The notes under the pieces were generated by a model, which did no database searches, was not told the DNA's origin, and saw only the letters and a list, made by a program, of their open reading frames with translations. 64,000 bases of DNA from Dastarcus helophoroides (taxonomy: Eukaryota > Arthropoda > Insecta > Coleoptera > Bothrideridae). Below, one piece after another: positions 56,975 through 64,000 of the stretch; positions within the stretch are counted from its first letter, which is position 1; every line of letters starts with the position of its first letter. Made by a program: the position numbers and the translations under genes. The DNA is taken from the NCBI GenBank assembly GCA_028583605.1, contig CM053333.1, positions 12,237,638 to 12,301,637 of the forward strand, written 5' to 3'.

Positions 56975-58900
56975 TTGACGTGACAAAATGAAAAGTATGA
57001 TTCAGTGGACGATTGATATAAAAAATTGAGGAGAATTTCGAACGGTGGATTCGGAACATATTAGAAGTGAGTTTTATGGGTCTGTCCGCTCTACAAATTA
57101 AAGTGAGGGGCGGGATGGCATAAAAGGGAAGAAAACGTTTTTGCATAAATATTTTCCAATCGATTTGTAACACAAACTTACAGATCTCCTAACATCCTTC
57201 ATGCTTTTCGCTTCTTTATAGCTTAAAACTAATTTTACTTCGGGTTGCACAGTAAAGCGTTATAAAACACTTAAATCTCAAACGGAATTTTCCGTCATCC
57301 AATGTTTCTTTTTTTGTAATTATTAAGACGTGATTTTCATGTACTAGAAATTTCGAAAATTGAAATACAAATCTTATCTCCTAAAACTGTTTCAGGGGAC
57401 AAGATTTGTAATTTAATTTTTGAAGATAATTAAGAACCAGTCCGTTCCACTAGAAATTTCGAAAAATAACGATTAGATCGAAATTCGTGAAAACGTTTTT
57501 TAAGACAATTTAGAGCTTTTTTTGGAAATTTGCTGTAACCTTGAAATTGCGAGTAATTTCACCTTGGACTTAGCCTTGAGCTTTTTCACTTTAGGGGTGC
57601 AACTTCTGTGTTAAACACCAAATTTCCGAAATACCTTTTTTTCCACCTGAATTCTGAGAAGCATCGAAAATTCTTAAAGTCGTCGAAATGTTGTAATTTC
57701 TAAACTTTTTATAGACATTTAAGAGTGGAAGTTAAAAAATCTTAAACATTTCAAATTTTACAGGCAAAACATTATGGAATCTCGATTTGACGTTTTTGTC
57801 GAAGTTTCACACTTTTTATGCAGGTTGCAGCTTTTTTTTCGAACTTTTAATCTCGGTTGGACTTTAAACTCGAAATTTCTTTTGTCTTAAGTTTTCGAGT
57901 TTAAAGTGGAGATTTAGAATTTAATCCTAAAACAAAAGTTGTTTTTTGGCTCTTCGACTTTAAAATTATAATTAAAAAAATAAAAGAGAAAACTCCTACC
58001 TCAAATTTAAAATATTTAAAAAAATTAGAAAAAAATTCGAAAAATTTCTGTATTGGATTGATATTTCGACTTTTTCTCCTCGAACTCTCGACTTCAGTTT
58101 CTACTTTTAGAAGTGTCATTCCACATTTTCATCGTTTTCTCAAAATTCCCAGTTTGAAGTCTAATTTAATCTTAAAACTTTGAAATTTCAATTTCAAAGT
58201 TTCAACATTAAAGTTGAAAATAACAAAAAAAGTAATTCCAAGTTTAGACTTAAAATTCTGAAAACAAAATTGAGACTTAAAATAATCCAGATTTCAAAAA
58301 ACTTTCAACTTTTTTTTAAAATATAAAACTTAAGGTTTTCACTTTGTTCTCAAAATTTAAACTTTAAATTCGAAATTTGAGCTTTAATAATTTTAATAAA
58401 ATTTGACAACTAAATAATAATGTCCTGTGCTTTAATCAACTCGAAGTATTAACGAAAATAAAACCATTGAATTAAAATTGATGTACTATTTAATAGTTTT
58501 TATTACGGTATTATCACATCATTATATCAAGTTTTCGCTGTGCCATTCTGTATATAATTACGTGGCCACTGACGTGACAAAATGCGAAGTATGATTTAAT
58601 GGAAGAATGATAAAAAAAAATTGGAATTTGACAGGAATTTGAACTAATTATTCTTTTTCAAGCTAGGGCGGAAGTTGGGGACGTATTACAAGTGAATTTT
58701 ACGGATCTGTCTCTCAGAAATTAAAGTATGAAATGGGAAGGTATAAAAGGGAAGAGAACGTTTCGCATAAAAATTTTCCAATCGATTTGTAAGACAAACT
58801 TACAGATCTCCCGATATTCTTTATGCCTTTCGCTCCCTTATAATTTAAAACTAATTTTACTTCGAGTCTCAGAGTATCAAAATGCATTATATATAGAAGA
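56975..58900. repeat. Two diverged copies of a 300-bp sequence (56975-57310 and 58566-58900)
   Basis: Both copies contain GACGTGACAAAATG, ATAAAAGGGAAG, TTTTCCAATCGATTTGTAA, ACAAACTTACAGATCTCC and AAAACTAATTTTACTTCG in the same order and strand. The second copy is preceded by a different insert and is slightly shortened. No shared reading frame runs through both, so a repeated non-coding element or old duplication is more likely than a gene pair. The DNA between them is mainly degenerate AT-rich repeat. Confidence 0.75.
57360..57448 (+). mobile_element. GGACTGGTCC family retroposon, copy 6 (short palindrome)
   Basis: It runs TTGAAATACAAATCTTATC to AAGAACCAGTCCGTTCC with the whole central region missing, so the two arms nearly meet. 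It is flanked by a 17-bp direct repeat ACTAGAAATTTCGAAAA (57343-57359 and 57449-57465), which is almost certainly its target duplication. Confidence 0.85.
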
Positions 58901-58939
58901 CGGTTTTAGAACTTGAAGGAGATTTTTCCTCTTCCAGTT

Positions 58940-60490
58940 TTTTATTTTTCTTAATTGAGAAAACGTTGATTTATGCCTAATATTTTGAAAGGTTTATTTT
59001 GTGCTTTGTTTACTTCCTCTTCCTGGAATAAAAATATCGAGAAGGGATTTGTATTAGAGGTTGAACGAGATTTCTCTCATACAGTATTTTTATTCAGCTA
59101 CCAAATTTAAATCACTAAAGACTAAATAAAAAATAAAGGATGTTATTTCAGCTTTTAAAAAATTTATAGGCTCTATGCTGTTATTCACATTATTTATTAT
59201 TTTTAACTTCAAATTTAAAGTTCAGGTTTTCTGAATATGTCGTATTAGAAATAATTTGATCATTTAAATTGCGAATTTAAAGCTAACAGTTTAAAAAGGA
59301 GCATCTTTCAAGTTTGAACTGAAAAGTTTTAAAATAAAAGTAGAAATTTAGAAGAATTATCATATCAATCTAAATAAGGAATTTTGAAAAGCACGAATTT
59401 CTAGTTAAGATTGAAAGTTCATAAAAAAGTGAGTTTTAACATGAAATTTTGAAAAAAGAGGATTTTAAGGTTTTTGTAATTCACGAACTACTAACATGGT
59501 AACTCACTGGGCCTCGGGGCATTTGCCCCACTTTCTCGACGGGCCTAGCCCTGGTTTTCCTGCGAAATGTCTTCAAGTTACAGAACTGATTTCAGCTCGA
59601 GTTATCACCTTTAAAATGAAATAACATTTCATTCAGTATATACCTAGTTAAATAGTGTGTAGGAGACGCATTTCATTTGTAACTGCCAGACATGTAGTTA
59701 CTAACTAATACTTAGAGCATATTAGCGATGGATATGATAAAAAGCAGCAAAATGAAAGGCGCAAAACTAGTTCTAAAGTGATTTGGAAGAGAAAAATAGT
59801 CACAACACCAATAACTCGTGCGGTATATTCTCTGCTTGTATTGATAGATAGCGAATATGTGAATAAATTGCTTTTAGCATGACTAAGCTCGATATATAGA
59901 TTTATTTATGTGCTACCAATAACGAAATCCATTTTCTAATTTAAGCACAGGTTATTTGCAAATTGTACTAACGTGCTAATGGGTTCATTTGTTTAATAAC
60001 TAAACGAGACATATTCACTTTGCAATAATAATAGCTTGTAACAAGTCATATATTATATAGAATATATTGTATAATATTTAGAATAAACCTGACAAGTTAT
60101 CAATTTTTTTTGGGTAAAGATTCAACCATTTCAACGGCTCTAATAGTTAGTAGTACCATATAACCATACCAATAAAAATTGTGTTGTATGTTGTATTTTA
60201 AAATAAAAAAAATATTTTTTAAGGTGAATACTTACCAGAAGTATTCGCCTTGGCTAACTGTTAAATTTTTGAGGAACAGTAGATGTAATTTATAACATAC
60301 AGTAAAGTTAGGAAGTTGCTTTGTTTGATTTGTCACAACGTTATGCTTTCAAACCAAAACAGTTTCTTCAGCATCGATTTTACTTCAACGTTATTATATT
60401 CTCGAGTCATAGGCGCTTATTTTTTGAAGAACAATGTGTTGCGGTTATGGTTTATAATTTATATTAACATTGGAAGTCTTTGGATGTTAT
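58940..60490. other. Gene-free AT-rich stretch
   Basis: No reading frame, RNA gene or repeat is recognised here. Confidence 0.4.
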
Positions 60491-60494
60491 CTTA

Positions 60495-61345
60495 AGAGAA
60501 GGGAAGAGAAGAGAGGAGAGCAGAGGAGAGGAAAGAAGAGGAGATGGGAGGGGAAGGGAGGAGAGGAGCGGAGAGCAGAGGAGAAGAGAAGAGAAGAGAA
60601 GAGAAGAGAAGAGAAGAGAAGAGAAGAGAAAAGAAGAGAAGAGAAGAGAAGAGAAGAGAAGAGAAGAGAAGAGAAGAGAAGAGAAGAGAAGAGAAGAGAA
60701 GAGAAGAGAAGAGAATAGAAGATAATAGAAGAGAAGAGAAGAGAAGAGAAGAGAAGAGAAGAGAAGGGAAGGGAAGAGAAGAGAAGAGAAGAGAAGAGAA
60801 GAGAAGAGAAGAGAAGAGAAGAGAAGAGAAGAGAAGAGAAGAGAAGAGAAGAGAAGAGAAGAGAAGAGAAGAGAAGAGAAGAGAAGAGAAGAGAAGAGAA
60901 GAGAAGAGAAGAGAAGAGAAGAGAAGAGAAGAGAAGAGAAGAGAAGAGAAGAGAAGAGAATAGAAGATAATAGAAGAGAAGATAATAGAAGAGAAGAGAA
61001 GAGAAGAGAAGAGAAGAGAAGAGAAGGGAAGAGAAGAGAAGAGACAATAGGAGAGGAGAAGAGAAAAGAGGAGAGAAGAGAGGAGAGGAGAGGAGAGGAA
61101 AGGAAAGGAAAGGAGAAGAGAAGAAAAGATAAGAAAAAACCAGAAGACAGAAGAAAAGAAGAGAGTTTACTAGAGGACAGAGCAGGAGACAAGAGCAGAG
61201 AAAAGCGATGAGGAGAAAAGAGGAGGTGAAAGAAGGGAAGAGAAGAGAAGACAAGAGAAGGAAAGGGAAGAGAAAAGGAGAGATGAGGAGGCAAAGAAAG
61301 GTAATGGAAGTAATGAAAAGAGAGAAGAGGAGAAGAAAAATGACG
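60495..61345 (+). repeat. GAGAA pentanucleotide microsatellite, about 0.85 kb
   Basis: The core 60577-61045 is almost pure tandem GAGAA with only a few variants (AAAGA, AATAG, GGGAA, GATAA). The flanks to about 61345 decay into purine-rich sequence with GAGGAGAGG words. One strand is nearly pure purine. The long frames on either strand (EEKRR or LLFSS repeats) are by-products of the repeat and not genes. Confidence 0.97.
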
Positions 61346-61399
61346 AAATGATAACAGATACGCGAACAGAAAACGATAGAAGAGAAGAGATGGTGAGGA

Positions 61400-62085
61400 A
61401 AGAGAAGCTTTGGAGCCACAATTTAGCTATCTAGTATATAGTATTTCGGCAAGGTGGAATAGTCTTCTCTAGAAAGTATATTCATAACGAATCTCCTGAA
61501 TCAACGTCAAAGAGGACGTTCAAGCTTCAGTTATAAAAAAAAAACTTATAATGTTGATAGGTTTGTGATATCTAGGATTCATTTGCTGAGGTCATCCGCC
61601 AAGAATACGAATATAAAATAAGGTCGTCGGAAACGAACAAAGATATCTACACAAGGGAACTGCACCAGATTTGCATTCTTAATTCAATTGAATGCAATCG
61701 GGAGAAAAAGCAAAGCAAAAGGAAATTCTTCTCTACTCGGTAGAAAAATTAATGTCAGATTGTAACGAACAAAGTGAAAAAGCAATTTACCACGGAAATT
61801 AAAATTAAGACCCTTAGCACTCCTGGAAGTTATTTGTCCCAAATATTGCATTTTATTTCTAATTTTAATTATATCTAAAATTACCATCTGAATCTGTGTA
61901 GAGTAAATAAGGTTTTAATGCATCTAAAAACACAATTCAACTTTCCATAATTAGGATTTAATCGTTAATCTCGAAAAAGAACACAATCCAACTTTCCATA
62001 ATTAGAATTTAATCGCCAGTAGCGAAAAATGGATTTAAGGAAGCATTCCTAGATAATTTAATCTATAGGTCGTCTTTAATTTTTA
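61400..62085. other. Gene-free AT-rich stretch
   Basis: Nothing recognised apart from a short direct repeat, CACAATCCAACTTTCCATAA and a close variant, at about 61930 and 61982. Confidence 0.4.
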
Positions 62086-62089
62086 ATCA

Positions 62090-62400
62090 TGTAAGTCCGG
62101 AATGCAATTTTAAAACAGGCAGCAGTTCGGCCGCCTATTATATCGACTGTAGGTGTTCCCAAAAAGAACCCTGCGTCGTCAATTAATGGGGGATGACTAC
62201 ACGAGCACACCTTCCGTCGGAGCTGGTTAGCAGCGCGGCTCCGCCATTTTCTGCGCAATATAGCCGGAGACCATCGCGTCGCGGGTGAGTCAGTTTTCGC
62301 AGAAAATTGTGTATCGTCGGTCGATTTTCCCGCGCCCAAAACACACGTTTTCCATGGGTAAACAATAACCTAAGTCGACCCATTGCTGGGGTGAGTATTT
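62090..62400. promoter_or_regulatory. Candidate promoter / first non-coding exon (GC- and CpG-rich patch)
   Basis: This patch stands out in GC and CpG content from everything around it (GCGGCTCCGCCATTTTCTGC, GTCGCGGGTGAGTCAG, TTTTCCCGCGCCCAAAAC). A good splice-donor match GCGG|GTGAGT lies at about 62284, and a second, GGG|GTGAGTAT, at about 62390. A + strand 5' UTR exon of a gene continuing beyond the window would fit. The frames on the minus strand are probably incidental. This is inference from composition and splice-site sequence only. Confidence 0.4.
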
Positions 62401-64000
62401 ATTAGCTAGTTAACCGCCACTAACCACCGGTTAAAAGGTTTGAATTGCTTATGTTGGTTTTTTGATAAAATGAATTAGGAAATAAGTCGAGGTTAGGAGA
62501 GGCATATCTAGGAAGAGCTCGATATCGGTTTTAGTTCTTGTACCGGTGGCCTAGTATCTCGTAGAAACTGTTTTTAAGCACTGGTCAACTTAAAATATGT
62601 TTTATTAAATCGTTGTCTTCGGTTTTTCAGGTGATTTGTCTGAAAATATGGGACACATCTAAGTGTGTAATACACATGTTTCTGTCACTATGAAATTGAA
62701 TTTGTTTCGGTCAAATTGAATTTAATAATACATTATACGTGTAATTTATTTCAGAGTATTGTGTAAATCACTAATTGTGATCGATTGATATTAAGATAAT
62801 TTATGAAATGTGTATTGTGTATTTCAGATACTATTTACATAAAGAATTATTTGGATATTAAATTTCTGCTTCAAAATAATTCAATAAGTCTGGAAGTCGG
62901 GAGCGAGTTACAATTAAATTGCAAATCATATTAGAGTGCCACATATTAAGGAATTACTCGGAAAGGATGACCGTAGAGTTAACGGAAGCGAGGCACGCAA
63001 GCGCATTTAAATTTTAAAATTACATTAATTATTTTTCGGACGTTAATTACATACTAGATTGACATAAAATTTAAAAAAAAAAATCTATCTACGGTCAACT
63101 GAAAATACTGGCGCATCCACCATCTCGAATTTTTCTGTTTTCGATGTTGTTGCGATGTCTTAACTCTCCAACAACATGTAACTTTATCGTATAAGTTCAA
63201 AATGAGATTAGATAAAACAGGCGGATCGTATCAGACTTATGCGAAAATGCTTCACTTAAGCAAAAACATGGAAAATACACCACTACAGTTTTGGCAAATG
63301 TTGGCGGTTTTCCCTGAATTTTGTTTTTCGTTTATCAAGCGACGCTGTTCACAAATGACCAGCAATAATCGGCGGGCTTTCACGGTTTCTAATCTTGCTT
63401 GCTATCACCCCCTAGTTAAAGAAATATTCAGATGAAACCTCTCACTGCGCTCAGCGCTTATATGACCCATATTTTAGGCAAACATTTAAATAAGAATGGA
63501 TTCTGCTAGAAATCAAATTACTCACGTCTTCAATATTGTGTCTGGTGGCTTGTAACAGAAAAAGCCTCCTGTAAATTCAATGAAAGCAAACCGAATGAAA
63601 TCTAAACTTTGTACGAATTCTGTCATTTTTTAATGTTCAAGCCCACACAAATCTATTTGTTGTTTAAAAAATGTTTAATATTAGCATCAGTTTATGGGAA
63701 AAAGTTGTTTCAAAATGTCCATTTTGTTCAGGAAACCTGTGGAGAAAATCGACGAATTTCCAAATTAAATTAATGTTATTGTGCAGTGCACTTTACGCTT
63801 GGATGCACTCATGAAGAGCGTTCCACAATTTTTTGCTTAGGAACGACCTACTTTTTTTAGGGGCCAACTGATTTCATAAAATGCGTTGGCATTGTTCTGT
63901 TGCCCCATTTGTACAAGAATACCACTGCTGCAACCTTAGAAGGAGAGCAATAATCTTTAAAACTCTTAATGGACTAGAAATAGTTGATAGCCTCAATTAA
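62400..64000. other. Right-end stretch without a supported gene
   Basis: The 77-residue frame at 63202-63435 (MRLDKTGGSYQTYAKMLHLS...) has somewhat balanced composition, but I recognise no family and no splice context. The rest is AT-rich. It could be an intron of the gene suggested at 62090. Confidence 0.4.

Noticed and set aside
60464..61419. Reading frames of 276 and 310 residues on the minus strand and 139 residues on the plus strand
   Set aside because: They are pentanucleotide repeat translated in several frames, with only Leu/Phe/Ser or Glu/Lys/Arg content and no start or splice context.
63202..63435. 77-residue open frame near the right end
   Set aside because: No recognisable domain or splice context. 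Frames of this length arise by chance.
1..64000. tRNA genes, rRNA genes and CRISPR arrays
   Set aside because: I saw no cloverleaf with T-loop GTTCRANNC pairing, no rRNA blocks, and the tandem repeats lack the spacer pattern of CRISPR. The sequence is eukaryotic.

Overview
This is AT-rich animal nuclear DNA, almost certainly from an arthropod and probably an insect. It has short canonical GT-AG introns, insect-type protein sequence, mariner, pogo, hAT and non-LTR transposon remains, and no bacterial gene organisation. I cannot name the order or species.

Two host genes are supported, both on the + strand. The first is a nuclear factor I transcription factor gene (exons between 6689 and 13060). 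The window holds the second half of the DNA-binding domain and the whole C-terminal part. The exon for the N-terminal half of the domain must lie upstream of the window. The first five exons are packed into 1.8 kb with introns of 50-503 nt, then a 4.2 kb intron full of repeats leads to the terminal exon. The second gene (exons between 45793 and 52320) encodes a predicted secreted protein of 465 residues that I do not recognise. It has a signal peptide, a charged Tyr/Gln-rich body and a short polyglutamine run, and its second intron is 5.1 kb of repeats.

The rest is mainly mobile and repetitive DNA. A mariner copy (18297-21228) carries a pogo-like element inserted inside its transposase (19114-20772), with TA duplications at both levels. 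A four-part nest lies at 41236-45693: an outer element with CAGTCAAACCTC-type ends, a Tc1/mariner-type element with several-hundred-base inverted repeats, a reverse-transcriptase fragment inside that, and a 280-bp retroposon at the junction. Two hAT-type elements are nested at 34764-39581 and 37540-39316, each with an 8-bp target duplication. Jockey/CR1-like and RTE-like reverse-transcriptase relics lie at 15270-15960, 25080-25470 and 25685-27290. Small inverted-repeat families (5209, 8967, 21284) and palindromic families recur, including a six-copy family with a self-complementary core.

Two large foldback structures occupy 21727-24773 and 29645-30990. A pure-purine GAGAA pentanucleotide array of about 0.85 kb lies at 60495-61345. 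Much of the gene-free DNA is an odd degenerate short-period sequence built on TTTCGACTTTTT-like words, which covers many kilobases and changes strand orientation. A relatively GC-rich patch at 62090-62400 may be a promoter or first exon of a neighbouring gene.
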